In this document: positions 18,482 through 28,700 of the stretch, piece by piece
How the letters are laid out: each line of letters begins with the position of its first letter
Position numbering within the stretch: position 1 is the stretch's first letter
Assembly (NCBI GenBank): GCA_944324305.1
Contig: CALUVV010000004.1
Span: 124,001 to 188,000 of the forward strand
Length of the DNA: 64,000 nt
DNA from: Candidatus Gastranaerophilales bacterium
Lineage (GTDB): Bacteria; Cyanobacteriota; Vampirovibrionia; Gastranaerophilales; Gastranaerophilaceae
Reading direction: 5' to 3'
The notes under the pieces: model-generated
What the model saw: the letters and a program-made list of their open reading frames with translations, nothing else
Told to the model about the DNA's origin: nothing
The model's database searches: none
Made by a program: the position numbers and the translations under genes

Positions 18482-19321
18482 TTAATCACAAATAATTTGG
18501 TGTAAATTTTTAATTTCATGCAACATACTCTCAACTGTAGATTTTTGCCAAACCTTAGGTTTTAACAATAAAATTCTAAATATTACCTGCGTAAGATTAT
18601 TTACATGAAATTTCCCTGGTAAACTAATTAATATTTTATCAAGATAATTATAAGTAAGTTCGTTAAGCGGTAAGTTCAAAAATTCTAGTATTTCTTCATC
18701 ACTGTATCCTGCCAAAAGTGATGCTATTATTTTACACTCATCCGTATTTAGTTTCTCTATAGGTTTAAATTTGTTAATTTTACTCCAGTAATTAAGAAGA
18801 TGAAATTTTAATACAATATTTCGGTCACATTCAAATTTTATTATATCGTTGCATAGTTCAGAAATAACATTAAATATTAATATGTTAATTATTCTTTCTA
18901 ATTCAAATATAGCTTTTTTCGCAACCTCTAAATCGTCTGGGGAATTATATTTACTATCAAAAATAGCACAACAATAGATTTGTTTTTCGATAAAGTAATT
19001 AAACTTTTTATAATTAGGCTTATTTCCGAGATTGTATTTAAAATTATTATAAAGCTCATTGTAAGAAGTATTGTTATCTTTTTGAGATATTATTTCTGAG
19101 AAATCTTCTAATATAAAATTTGGTGTTTTTTGTAAATATGAGATTAAGGTAACAAGTCCTGCAAAATTTCTATCCAACTTTAAGTCTAACATTTTATGTA
19201 AATCTGGTTCAGTAATTTCTATATCCTTATCTTCAAGATCTAACAACCACTTCATAACGTAAATTTTCTCAAGCCTTGTTTCAAAATTTTGAACATTAGG
19301 ACACATAGTAGATATTGGCAT
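18482..19321 (-). CDS. Hypothetical protein with a possible LuxR-like C-terminal helix-turn-helix
   Basis: 279 residues from the ATG at 19321, chosen because AGGTGGTG lies just before it. Most of the protein is helical, AT-rich in codon use and without a motif I recognise. Near residues 200-260 the sequence IIASLLAGYSDEEILEFLNL and the following I-L-I-S-L-P-G-K-F-x-x-N-N-L-T-Q resemble the helix-turn-helix of LuxR-type regulators (G-x-S-x-x-E-I, then K-x-x-x-x-N-x-x-Q). It is the first cargo gene inside the left end and has its own terminator. A regulatory role is a guess. Confidence 0.55.
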   Translation of the reverse strand: MPISTMCPNVQNFETRLEKIYVMKWLLDLEDKDIEITEPDLHKMLDLKLDRNFAGLVTLISYLQKTPNFILEDFSEIISQKDNNTSYNELYNNFKYNLGNKPNYKKFNYFIEKQIYCCAIFDSKYNSPDDLEVAKKAIFELERIINILIFNVISELCNDIIKFECDRNIVLKFHLLNYWSKINKFKPIEKLNTDECKIIASLLAGYSDEEILEFLNLPLNELTYNYLDKILISLPGKFHVNNLTQVIFRILLLKPKVWQKSTVESMLHEIKNLHQIICD

Positions 19322-19525
19322 ATTCACCACCTTTCTAATTTAAAATTAATTAATTTTGTTTTAAGATATTTGAATATATTTAAAACTCTCTTTTCTAAAG
19401 TTTAATAATAGAGAGTTTAATTTTTTCATGCAATTAGCCGATTGGGCTATTTACTAATTATTAGTTAGTGTTAACTAACGTGTTGTCTATCGTTATAAAT
19501 TATGCATTAGATATAATTTATTAAT

Positions 19526-19873
19526 ATGGAATTGAAAAACTTGTTTGGCAAAAAACTAAAGAAACTCAGGGAAGCAAAAGGGTTAACTCAACAAGAATTA
19601 GCTGAATTATGTGATATGCAAACAAATTCCATCACTTTAATTGAGATAGGAGAAAGAGCTGCATCTTTTGCAACAATTGAAATCCTTGCTAAAACGTTAG
19701 GTGTTAATTATTATGACCTATTCAATTTTGACTGTGGAGATGGGATAGAGCCTTCAAAACAGAACCTTTTAGATTATTTGAACAATGAATTAAAAACTTT
19801 TGATGAACCCCTATTACAGCACATGATTCATTATTCTAGATTAGCTAAAGAACTATATGCATCAAAAGAATAA
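19526..19873 (+). CDS. XRE-family regulator
   Basis: 115 residues with an N-terminal Cro/C1 helix-turn-helix: KKLREAKGLTQQELAELCDM, then NSITLIEIGERAASFATIEI, and a C-terminal helical part. A TATAAT box (19512-19517) is eight bases before the ATG and there is no ribosome site, so the mRNA is probably leaderless. It converges on the regulator pair at 19878-20560 with only four bases between stop codons. Three such regulators next to a restriction module suggest control (C-protein-like) of its timing, which is an inference. Confidence 0.88.
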   Translation: MELKNLFGKKLKKLREAKGLTQQELAELCDMQTNSITLIEIGERAASFATIEILAKTLGVNYYDLFNFDCGDGIEPSKQNLLDYLNNELKTFDEPLLQHMIHYSRLAKELYASKE

Positions 19874-19877
19874 ACTT

Positions 19878-20237
19878 TTAAGATTTTTTTTCTGTTTTAA
19901 AACATTGAACTAACTTGAATGCAATCTCTCTGTCTTTATAATCAAGATCTTTGAATGCTTCAGAGGCTAAAAATAGTAACTGCTTGTCTTGTATATCGTA
20001 TGTATTTTCATCAAAAGTAAAAATGTAAGCAAGCGGAATTTCAAGAGCTATCGCAATTTTAATCACAACGTTAAAAGATGGGTTATTGACTCCGATTTCA
20101 ATACAGGATAATGTTTGAGATGCTATGCCTGCAAGATGAGCAAGTTCTCTTTGAGTGAGACCTTTGGATTTTCTGTATTTTGCTATATTTGCGCCAATTT
20201 TCTTTTTATAATCGCTGACACTTGGAGAGTCTGTCAT
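19878..20237 (-). CDS. XRE-family regulator
   Basis: 119 residues. Helix-turn-helix KYRKSKGLTQRELAHLAGIA followed by SQTLSCIEIGVNNPSFNVVI at about residues 20-60; the C-terminus has a QLLFLASEAFKDLDYKDREIAF helical segment. Its ATG overlaps the stop of the upstream regulator (ATGA), so the two are co-translated. No other domain. Target unknown; probably part of the control circuit of the inner element. Confidence 0.88.
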   Translation of the reverse strand: MTDSPSVSDYKKKIGANIAKYRKSKGLTQRELAHLAGIASQTLSCIEIGVNNPSFNVVIKIAIALEIPLAYIFTFDENTYDIQDKQLLFLASEAFKDLDYKDREIAFKLVQCFKTEKKS

Positions 20238-20560
20238 TTTCTAGTCTCCAAATGTGCATCTATAACTCTGACATAGAATTGCAAATCATTTAAGGATGCT
20301 TCATTTAACTTTTTATCAATGTAAGTTCTTAATTCATCTCTGGTTTTAATATAATCAAAATCAAATAAATCTTTAATATTACAATCTAAGACTTTGACAA
20401 ATTTTTCAATATTTTCTTTTAAAGGAAATCTAGCACCACATTCAATTCTAGAGATAGTTTTTACATCAAGAGCAGTCATATCAGCTAATTGGGCTTGAGT
20501 TAAACCTTTAGCTTTTCTTATTTCTTGTAATCTTATACCAAAGTCTCTAGTAATATCCAT
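20234..20560 (-). CDS. XRE-family regulator
   Basis: I start it at 20560 (MDITRDFG, 108 residues) rather than 15 codons upstream, because a TATAAT box at 20570-20575 on this strand would lie inside the longer form. With nine bases between box and ATG the transcript would be nearly leaderless. Helix-turn-helix EIRKAKGLTQAQLADMTALD and VKTISRIECGARFPLKENI. The C-terminal 40 residues are a helical hairpin. First gene of a two-gene leftward operon with 19878-20237, divergent from the nuclease-restriction operon at 20698. Confidence 0.85.
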   Translation of the reverse strand: MDITRDFGIRLQEIRKAKGLTQAQLADMTALDVKTISRIECGARFPLKENIEKFVKVLDCNIKDLFDFDYIKTRDELRTYIDKKLNEASLNDLQFYVRVIDAHLETRK

Positions 20561-20697
20561 ATTATTGTCATTATAGGAATAATAAATAAATTTAATAACC
20601 GCCAACGGCGTACCGATTTTGTGGCAATATTACCTTGACTGACGTATAATAAATAAAAAACTGGACATTATCGGATTACAATTAAAGGAAATAAAAA

Positions 20698-21150
20698 ATG
20701 AAAAAATCTATTTACATAGCAATTATAATGGGGATTTTAATCTGTGTTATAACCGTATTTGGATATAATAAATATAATCAATATGCAACTCAAAAGGTCG
20801 ACCTTGTTAGAGTTGTAGACGGAGACACAGTTGTTGTTTCAAATTTTTTGCATCAGGATTTATATATCCGCCTTGTTGGCATTGATTGTTTAGAAACTTC
20901 CGCAATACATCGGGCTTATAAACAAGCCTATGAGAATAAAATTTCAATAGATGAAGTTTTAAAAAGAGGACAGGAATCAACCAATATATTAAATAAATTT
21001 TTAGAGCAAAATAAGGAACAGTTAGTTTTAGAAGCTCAAGGATTAGATAAATACAACAGGATTTTAGGAATTATTTATGCAGGTAAAACCAATATAAATG
21101 ATTATATGGTTGAAAAAGGAAAATGTTCAGTATTTCTATATGATGAATAA
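20698..21150 (+). CDS. Membrane-anchored staphylococcal-nuclease-like protein
   Basis: 150 residues. A basic N-terminus and one hydrophobic segment (IYIAIIMGILICVITVFGY) act as signal or anchor, so the nuclease should face outward. The SNase (thermonuclease) fold follows: VVDGDTVVV (metal-binding Asp), YIRLVGIDCLETS with the catalytic Arg, a lysine-rich loop and LVLEAQGLDKYNRILGIIY with the second Asp and Arg. The family cleaves DNA and RNA in a calcium-dependent way. AAAGGAAATAAAAA precedes the ATG. It leads the operon with the helicase and type III enzymes, so a role in destroying incoming DNA is conceivable. Confidence 0.85.
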   Translation: MKKSIYIAIIMGILICVITVFGYNKYNQYATQKVDLVRVVDGDTVVVSNFLHQDLYIRLVGIDCLETSAIHRAYKQAYENKISIDEVLKRGQESTNILNKFLEQNKEQLVLEAQGLDKYNRILGIIYAGKTNINDYMVEKGKCSVFLYDE

Positions 21151-21175
21151 TTTTATGCTAAAATCAGCATGAAGT

Positions 21176-23776
21176 ATGGAAGAGAATAAATTTCAAAGTC
21201 AATATTCTGCATTAATAGAGGCAAAGCGTCTTGAAGATTTTTCGGATGACAAAAATTTTTTGCCTGTTTATGCATCATCTACCGCAAAGATTTTACCTTA
21301 TCAAATAGCAGCGGCACGTTTTGCATTAAGGTCAGACTTTTTAAAAGGTTGTATACTCTGTGATGAAGGCTCACTCGGTAAAACCTACGAGGCACTTCTT
21401 GTTGCAGGGCAAAAGTGGTATGAAGGCAAAGAAAATATTTTGGTTGTTCTTCCGCCAAATCTTGTTACGCAGTGGAAACGCAAACTTGACACTGATTTTA
21501 CCATTCCTTATGTTTTTTGGAATAATACAAAAAATATACCTGATGAAGACGGGATAGTAATAACGACTTACGAGAATGCCTCTAAACGAGCGGATAAAAT
21601 CAAAGAACGAGATTGGGATTTGGTAATTTTTGATGAGGCTGATACACTTGCAAAACCTGAAAAAGAAATTGTCAAAACCTTAAAAAGTGCCGTTCGTGAA
21701 GCCTATAAACTTTTACTTACACCTACCCCTATAACACTAAGCATAATGGATATTTACGGCTTAATTCATTTTATAGATGAAAGTATTTTGCCTGATTCTG
21801 ACTGGTTTTACAAGCGATATTTCAGAAAGCCTGAAAATTATCCGGAACTTACAAGCTGGGTTTCACAATTCTGTTTCAGAACATTAAAAAGTCAGACAAC
21901 AGAATATGTGAATTTTTCCCGTCGTCTTCCTATTACTGTGGATTATCCGCTTATACAGGAAGAAAAAGAATTATACAAATTAATTTCAACATATATAACT
22001 TCTGAAGATAAAGTTGCCTATCCTGAAATAGATGAATACAACCTTAACCTGTTGTTTTTCAAAACACTTTCATCTTCACCGCAGGCATTTGTGAATATGC
22101 TATCTCCTGCAATTCAAAGAACTTACGGACTTGAAAAAGCTGCACTTATACATATTCAAACCCTTGCTTCAGAAATAAAAATCAACTCAAAAACCACACA
22201 GCTTTTGAAGATTTTAAAAACAGTTTTTAACCACCTGAAAGCAATGAAAGTTAATCAAAAAGCGATTGTATTCGTAGATAATAACACAACGCTTGATAAT
22301 CTTTATATGATATTCAGACAGAACGGATATAACACGCTTAAATACAAAGATAATGACACACTTGAAAATTTTCGTAATGATGAAGATGCTCAAATCCTTG
22401 TAACGACGGATACAGCGGCAAAGGGTTTAGATATAGAATACTGTCCTGTGGTTGTAAATTACGATATGATTTATAATTCAATTCAAATGGAGCAGAGGAT
22501 TTGCAGATGCCACAGACAGGGACAAAAGTCGGATGTGCTTGTAATAAATCTGCTTAGCCGTGAAAATTTTGCAGATGTAAGAATGCTTGAACTAATAAAT
22601 AAACGGACTTTGCAGTTTAACGGGATTTTCGGGATGTCGGATGATATTGTCGGGAATTTCGACACAAAGATAAAAGAAGTCTTGCAGGATTTCCGTCACA
22701 GAGATGAAGTTGCTCAGGCGTTCCACAAAAACCTCACAACTCATCGACAAACAAACGAACAGCTTGTGGAAAATTCGGAAGATATTTTATTTACGACATT
22801 TACAAAATCTATAGCTGACAAAGTGACGGTTACACCTGATTATATTGAAGAAAAAGCAGAGGAACTCAACGCAGACCTTTGGGAGCTTGTGAAATATTAT
22901 TTTGAAACCATAAAGCCCGACTGGTACGAGGTTGATGATGTTAATAAGACCTTGACCTTGATTGAGGGTTACAAACGACCTTATTTATTTTCGTTTAACG
23001 ATAACGGGCGAATGAGAAATTATGAAGGTTATAAAAGATATGGATTAGGCAAGGATTTTAAACCTCAAACCGGCAGGATAAGTTTCACATCAACTTTTGC
23101 AAAAGGAATTTTGAGAGAAATTGATACAAACATTGCACCTGAGGCGAAAATTTATGTAAATACGGACATTGAGCCTTGTGAGATTGGATTTTATAATGTA
23201 GCCATAACCTCAAAGGATGTTTCTTCTACCCGCCATATTTTGATAGGTCAAACACAATCAGGTGAGATTTTAACAGAACAAAAATGTCGGGAACTTTTAA
23301 GTTTGCCAGTAATAGAATCAGAAGAACGGGATAGGCTTGAGCAAATCAAAGATGGAAAGTTATTACAAAATTTTGCAGGTGTTGGAAGTTTAGACGATAA
23401 AATTTCAAAAGAGGATATAATCAAGGAATACATAAAAAATAAAGAGGGGTCATTCGCTTTTGAAGTTGAAAAAATAAAACTTCTTGCAGGCAGGAAGAAA
23501 ACACAGCTTGAAACGGATTTGAACGACATTAAAACAGAGATTAAAGATTTGAAAAAACAGGCTTGTGCAAACAAACTTGAGGAGCTGAAAACAACAAAAC
23601 GGGTAAAAGTTTTGGAAAAAGAATTACTCAAGCGAGAAGAAAAACTGTTCTATGATAAAGCACATATTGACGTTGAAACTGAAAAAGAAATCGCGGATTT
23701 GACAGATGAGTATAATTTTAATGTTCTAATGAGCCCGCATTTCAAAGTACAAATTTATAAGGCACCCCTCCCCTAA
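21176..23776 (+). CDS. SNF2-like DEAD-box helicase/translocase
   Basis: 866 residues. An N-terminal LPYQIAAARFAL motif, Walker A in the unusual form CDEGSLGKTYEA (about residue 62; SNF2 enzymes normally have DEMGLGKT), motif II FDEADTL (about 153), LLLTPTP, then the second RecA domain with AKGLDIEYCPVVVNYD and motif VI MEQRICRCHRQGQKSDV (about 438). The region 520-720 is unassigned, and residues about 750-850 form a long coiled coil. The order resembles RapA/SNF2 remodellers associated with restriction loci. It lies 26 bases after the nuclease and 57 before the methyltransferase, so it probably works with the type III system as an extra motor. Confidence 0.88.
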   Translation: MEENKFQSQYSALIEAKRLEDFSDDKNFLPVYASSTAKILPYQIAAARFALRSDFLKGCILCDEGSLGKTYEALLVAGQKWYEGKENILVVLPPNLVTQWKRKLDTDFTIPYVFWNNTKNIPDEDGIVITTYENASKRADKIKERDWDLVIFDEADTLAKPEKEIVKTLKSAVREAYKLLLTPTPITLSIMDIYGLIHFIDESILPDSDWFYKRYFRKPENYPELTSWVSQFCFRTLKSQTTEYVNFSRRLPITVDYPLIQEEKELYKLISTYITSEDKVAYPEIDEYNLNLLFFKTLSSSPQAFVNMLSPAIQRTYGLEKAALIHIQTLASEIKINSKTTQLLKILKTVFNHLKAMKVNQKAIVFVDNNTTLDNLYMIFRQNGYNTLKYKDNDTLENFRNDEDAQILVTTDTAAKGLDIEYCPVVVNYDMIYNSIQMEQRICRCHRQGQKSDVLVINLLSRENFADVRMLELINKRTLQFNGIFGMSDDIVGNFDTKIKEVLQDFRHRDEVAQAFHKNLTTHRQTNEQLVENSEDILFTTFTKSIADKVTVTPDYIEEKAEELNADLWELVKYYFETIKPDWYEVDDVNKTLTLIEGYKRPYLFSFNDNGRMRNYEGYKRYGLGKDFKPQTGRISFTSTFAKGILREIDTNIAPEAKIYVNTDIEPCEIGFYNVAITSKDVSSTRHILIGQTQSGEILTEQKCRELLSLPVIESEERDRLEQIKDGKLLQNFAGVGSLDDKISKEDIIKEYIKNKEGSFAFEVEKIKLLAGRKKTQLETDLNDIKTEIKDLKKQACANKLEELKTTKRVKVLEKELLKREEKLFYDKAHIDVETEKEIADLTDEYNFNVLMSPHFKVQIYKAPLP

Positions 23777-23832
23777 GAAATAATTTTTGTGGTAAGATTA
23801 ACTCAACAGGAAAATAACTAATAGGAATTTAT

Positions 23833-25704
23833 ATGGTGGATATTGAAAGAGTTTCGTCACAAAGTATGGATATAGAAAAAGCAGACCTTGAAAAGTTGAG
23901 AGCGGTATTTCCTCAGTGTTTTTCAGAGGGAAAGCTGGATATTAGTAAACTTTTAGCATTGTTCGGGCAATATGATGATAACGACTTTGAGAAATACAAG
24001 TTTGAGTGGAAAGGCAAATCGGAATGTTACCGTATAGCAGGAAAACGTTCAACAGGTACACTCAGACCTTGCCCGGAAGAAAGTGTAAATTTTGATACAA
24101 CAAACAATATCTATATTGAAGGAGACAACCTTGAAGTCCTGAAACTTTTGCAGTCGTCTTATTACAACAAGGTAAAGATGATTTATATCGATCCCCCGTA
24201 TAATACAGGCAATGACTTTGTATATGAGGATGATTTCAAAGATCCTATGGCAAAGTATAAAGAAGTAACGCAACAGACAACAAAGTCAAACCCTGAGACA
24301 ATGGGGCGTTTTCATACAAACTGGCTGAATATGATGTATCCGCGTCTGCGATTGGCTGCAAACCTTTTGCGTGATGACGGCGTGATTTTTATTTCCATTG
24401 ATGATAATGAAGTTACAAACCTTAGAAAACTCTGTGACGAAGTGTTCGGTGAAGAAAATTTTGTTGGCTCTATAGCTAGAGCTACAGGTACTACAACTGG
24501 TCAAGATGCAAATAAAATGGGGTCTTCTTTTGATTATTTACTATGTTATAGAAAATCAAATGAGTTTTCATTACAAGGTATCCCATTAACAAGTGAGGAT
24601 TTAAGTAGATTTACTGAGTCTGATGAACTAGGGCAATATTCCTGTTTACAGTTGAGAAAAACAGGTAATGCAGATAGAAGAGAAGACAGACCTTTCATGT
24701 ATTATCCAATAACAGCCCCGAACGGTAAGCAGGTATATCCTAAAGGTCCTGGTGGATATGAAAGCCGTTGGAGAGTTGCCCCAAGTACATATCAGACACT
24801 TGTTGAAAACAATATGATTATTTGGAAGAATAATCGAGATGGTATTTTAACACCATATGTAAAATATTATGCAGAAGGAAGAACCAAACAAATTTCTAAT
24901 TTATGGAATGATATTGATGGTAATAAAAAGGGATCATTAGAATTAAAAGATTTGTTAGGCATAAAGGTATTTGATAATCCTAAGCCAACCGACTTAATAA
25001 AAAGGATATTACAAATATCCGAATCAAAAGAGACTATCATTCTTGACTTTTTCAGCGGTAGTGCGACAACTGCCCATGCAGTAATGCAATTGAATGCAGA
25101 AGACGGCGGAAACCGCCAATTCATTATGGTTCAGTTACCTGAACTATGCGATGAAAAATCAGAAGCCTACAAAGCAGGCTACAAAAATATCTGTGAAATA
25201 GGCAAAGAACGTATAAGACGTGCCGGTAAAAAGCTTACCGAAAATAATGGTCAACTCGCATTGGAAGAAAAGAAACCGCTTGATATAGGTTTTAAAGTCT
25301 TTAAACTTGATACCTCAAATCTAGCAAAATGGGACAGCACACCGCTTGAAAATGCAGGTGCATTATTCCAAAGACTTGATGCAATAGAAAATTCAATTAA
25401 ATCAGACCGTACAGAATTAGATGTTGTATATGAAGTAATGCTTAAGCTCGGTATTCCACTAGATTATAAAGTAATCCCGATAGAAATTAACGACAAAAAA
25501 GCTTATTCAATAGGTGAAGATTGTCTTGTCCTTGTATGCTTGGATTACGGCAAAGACGGAATAACTCCTGAAGATATTGAGGCTATGTGCGAGTTTGTAC
25601 CTGCAAAAATCGTATCTTCAGAACAAGCTTTCAAAGATGATACCGCACTTTCAAACGCTCATTATATCTTGAAAGATAAAGGTATTGAAATGAAATTATT
25701 ATAA
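23833..25704 (+). CDS. mod: Type III restriction-modification methyltransferase (Mod)
   Basis: 623 residues. The catalytic motif IV YIDPPYNTGNDF is near residue 119 and the SAM motif I ILDFFSGSATTAHAV near 404, the permuted beta-type order of type III Mod adenine methyltransferases. Between them lies the target-recognition domain with aromatic-rich sequence; an N-terminal FEWKGKSECYRIAGKRSTGT block is also typical. It methylates one adenine in an asymmetric site and gives the Res subunit its specificity. Ten bases separate it from res. Type III mod genes are often phase-variable, but I see no repeat tract in this copy. Confidence 0.93.
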   Translation: MVDIERVSSQSMDIEKADLEKLRAVFPQCFSEGKLDISKLLALFGQYDDNDFEKYKFEWKGKSECYRIAGKRSTGTLRPCPEESVNFDTTNNIYIEGDNLEVLKLLQSSYYNKVKMIYIDPPYNTGNDFVYEDDFKDPMAKYKEVTQQTTKSNPETMGRFHTNWLNMMYPRLRLAANLLRDDGVIFISIDDNEVTNLRKLCDEVFGEENFVGSIARATGTTTGQDANKMGSSFDYLLCYRKSNEFSLQGIPLTSEDLSRFTESDELGQYSCLQLRKTGNADRREDRPFMYYPITAPNGKQVYPKGPGGYESRWRVAPSTYQTLVENNMIIWKNNRDGILTPYVKYYAEGRTKQISNLWNDIDGNKKGSLELKDLLGIKVFDNPKPTDLIKRILQISESKETIILDFFSGSATTAHAVMQLNAEDGGNRQFIMVQLPELCDEKSEAYKAGYKNICEIGKERIRRAGKKLTENNGQLALEEKKPLDIGFKVFKLDTSNLAKWDSTPLENAGALFQRLDAIENSIKSDRTELDVVYEVMLKLGIPLDYKVIPIEINDKKAYSIGEDCLVLVCLDYGKDGITPEDIEAMCEFVPAKIVSSEQAFKDDTALSNAHYILKDKGIEMKLL

Positions 25705-25714
25705 GGAGTGCCGG

Positions 25715-28700
25715 GTGAAGTTAAAGTTTAAAAATCAAGAATTTCAAACAGAAGCAGTAAACTCCGTAGCTGATTTATTTGCAGGTCAGGAAAAGTCAAA
25801 TATGACTTTTTCAATTGACGATAACGGCGGTCAAATAAAATTATTGCAGAATGATTTCGGTTTCGGCAATAAACTTGAAATAGACAACGACACACTGCTT
25901 TCAAATATGCACGCAATTCAAAGACGAAATAAACTCCCGTTATCTCGTGATTACGACAGCCGCCAGTTTTCTATTGAAATGGAAACCGGAACGGGTAAAA
26001 CATACGTTTACACAAAAACAATTCTTGAACTCAATAAGCGCTACGGCTTTTCAAAATTTATTATTGTAGTTCCATCTGTTGCAATCAGAGAGGGTGTTTT
26101 CAAATCTTTACAGGTAACAGAAGAACATTTTAAAAACCTCTATGACGGGGTTCCTTACAGATATTTTATTTATAACTCTGCTAAACTTTCGGATGTCCGC
26201 CAGTTTGCAACATCAAGCAACATTGAAATAATGATTATTAACATTGACGCATTCAAAAAAGCTGAAAATATAATCAATCAGGAGCAGGACAAACTCAACG
26301 GCGAAACTGCTATGAGATACATTCAGGACACTAATCCGGTTGTAATTATCGACGAACCCCAATCCGTTGACAACACTCCAAAAGCTAAAGAGGCAATTCA
26401 ATCTTTAAATCCGCTTTGTGTACTCCGCTACAGTGCAACTCACAGAGAAAAAATAAACCTGCTTTATCGCTTAACTCCTGTTGATGCATACCAAATGGGA
26501 CTTGTAAAACAGATTTGTGTTTCCTCAAGTTCTGTTGCAAACGATTTTAATAAACCTTACATTCATTTAAAATCAGTATCTAACGACAATGGCTTTAGTG
26601 CAAAAATCGAAATAGATATTGAAAACAAATCAGGTAAAGTTGAGAGAAAAACAATTACCGTAAAACCTAATGACAGCTTGTTTATGCTTTCAGGTAAACG
26701 TGAATTATACGAGGATTATGTTATTGCAGGCATTGACTGTACAAAAGGTGCTGAATGCCTCGAGTTTTCTAATTCGGAAGTTTTGCAGTTAGGCAAGACT
26801 ATTGGCGGGGTTGATGAAAACATAATCAAACGTACACAGATATATAAAACAATCGAGGCACATCTTAACAAAGAATTAAGATATTTTGAAAAAGGAATAA
26901 AAGTCCTCTCTTTATTCTTCATTGATGAAGTAAAAAAATACCGTACCGAAACCGGAGAAAAAGGTATTTATGCTCAGATGTTTGAGGAATGCTACAACGA
27001 GCTTATGAGCAAGGAAAAGTATGCTCCTCTGAAAACTTATTTTAATACAGATGTTGAAAAAGCCCATAATGGTTATTTTTCACAGGACAAAAAAGGTATT
27101 TACAAAAACACTAAGGGCGATACCCTCGCAGATGACGATACTTATAATACAATTATGAAAGATAAAGAATGGCTTTTGTCTTTTGAATGTCCTTTAAGAT
27201 TTATATTCTCCCATTCTGCTTTAAAAGAGGGCTGGGACAATCCGAATGTGTTTCAGGTTTGTACATTAATTGAGCAGAAATCAACATTTACCTGCCGCCA
27301 AAAAGTCGGTCGAGGTCTAAGACTTTGTGTAAATCAAGAGGGTGAACGGATTGAAGACAGAAATATCAACATCCTGCACGTTATGGCAAACGAAAGTTTT
27401 GCTGAATTTGCTGAAACTCTGCAAAAAGAAATTGAACAGGAAACAGGCATGAAGTTTGGTGTATTGCAGCTTAGTGCTTTGATGGATTTGACTTATGAGG
27501 AAAAAGTCGAAATTGAACACCAAATGGATGAAGCCTCTGCCTTTGATGTTTATGAAGCACTTGTTGCGAATGATGTTCTTGACACTAACGGCAACGTAAA
27601 AGAAGATGTAAAAGTTGAAGAAATTGAACTTCCTGAAATAGCAGAGCCGTTAAAACAAGAAGTAAAAAAAATAATTAAGCAGGCTGAATCTGTAACTTTT
27701 GAAAAACTCAAAGAAGTAAAATGTGTTGAAACCCGTATTGAAGAAAAAACATTTACGCATGAGCAAGCCACAGAGATTATGGAAGAACTCAAAGAAATGA
27801 AAGTAATTTCAAAAGAGGGTAAAATAAAAGACACAATGAAAGCACAGCTTAAAGCCGGCAAACTTGATTTGAGTGAAAGATACACAAAAGCCGCACAACG
27901 TGCAATTATGCAGGCATTAGAAAAAGCCGACAACCGCCCTGTTATTCGTGATGCGAATAAAGAAGTTACGGTTAAACTGAAAAAACAGGCAATTTTATCC
28001 CCCGAATTTAAAGAGCTGTGGGATAAGATTAAGCAGAAAACTACATACAGAGTAAATATTGATACAGACACTCTGATAAAGAACTGTGTAAAAGAATTAC
28101 GTGAAATGCCGCCGATTCCAAAGGCTAAACTCTTAACTTCAACTGCTGAAATTGAAATTGAAAATGCAGGAATTTACTCAACAGAAAAGCACATACAAAC
28201 TACAGATTTAGAAAATACTTATAATTATGTGCCTGATATTTTGCGTTTGATAGCTTCTGAAACTTTATTAAAGCATTCAACTATTATTCAGATTTTAAAA
28301 CAAAGCGGGCGTGAACAGGATTTTATGAATAACCCGCAGTTATTCTATGAAAAAGCACTAGAAATTATTTTGAGAAATCGTCACAGCTTGGCGATTGACG
28401 GGATAAAATATATTAAACTTGCAGGTGAAGAATATTATGTTCAGGAAATTTTTGACAGCGAAGAACTTCTTGCAAATCTTGACCGAAATGCTGTTCAGGT
28501 TGAACATAGTGTTTACGATTACCTGATTTATGACAGTGGTGTTGAAAGCCGATTTGCAAAATCTCTTGATGAAGATCCTGATGTAAAAATGTTTTTCAAA
28601 ATTCCGCCAAGATTTAAAATCGAAACTCCAATAGGGAGTTATAATCCTGATTGGGCTGTGTTCTTAGAAAAAGATGGGGAACAAAAACTTTATTTTGTGC

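Noticed and set aside
27550-28071. 173-codon minus-strand ORF inside res
   Set aside because: Ser/Phe-rich shadow of the lysine/glutamate-rich Res coding frame.
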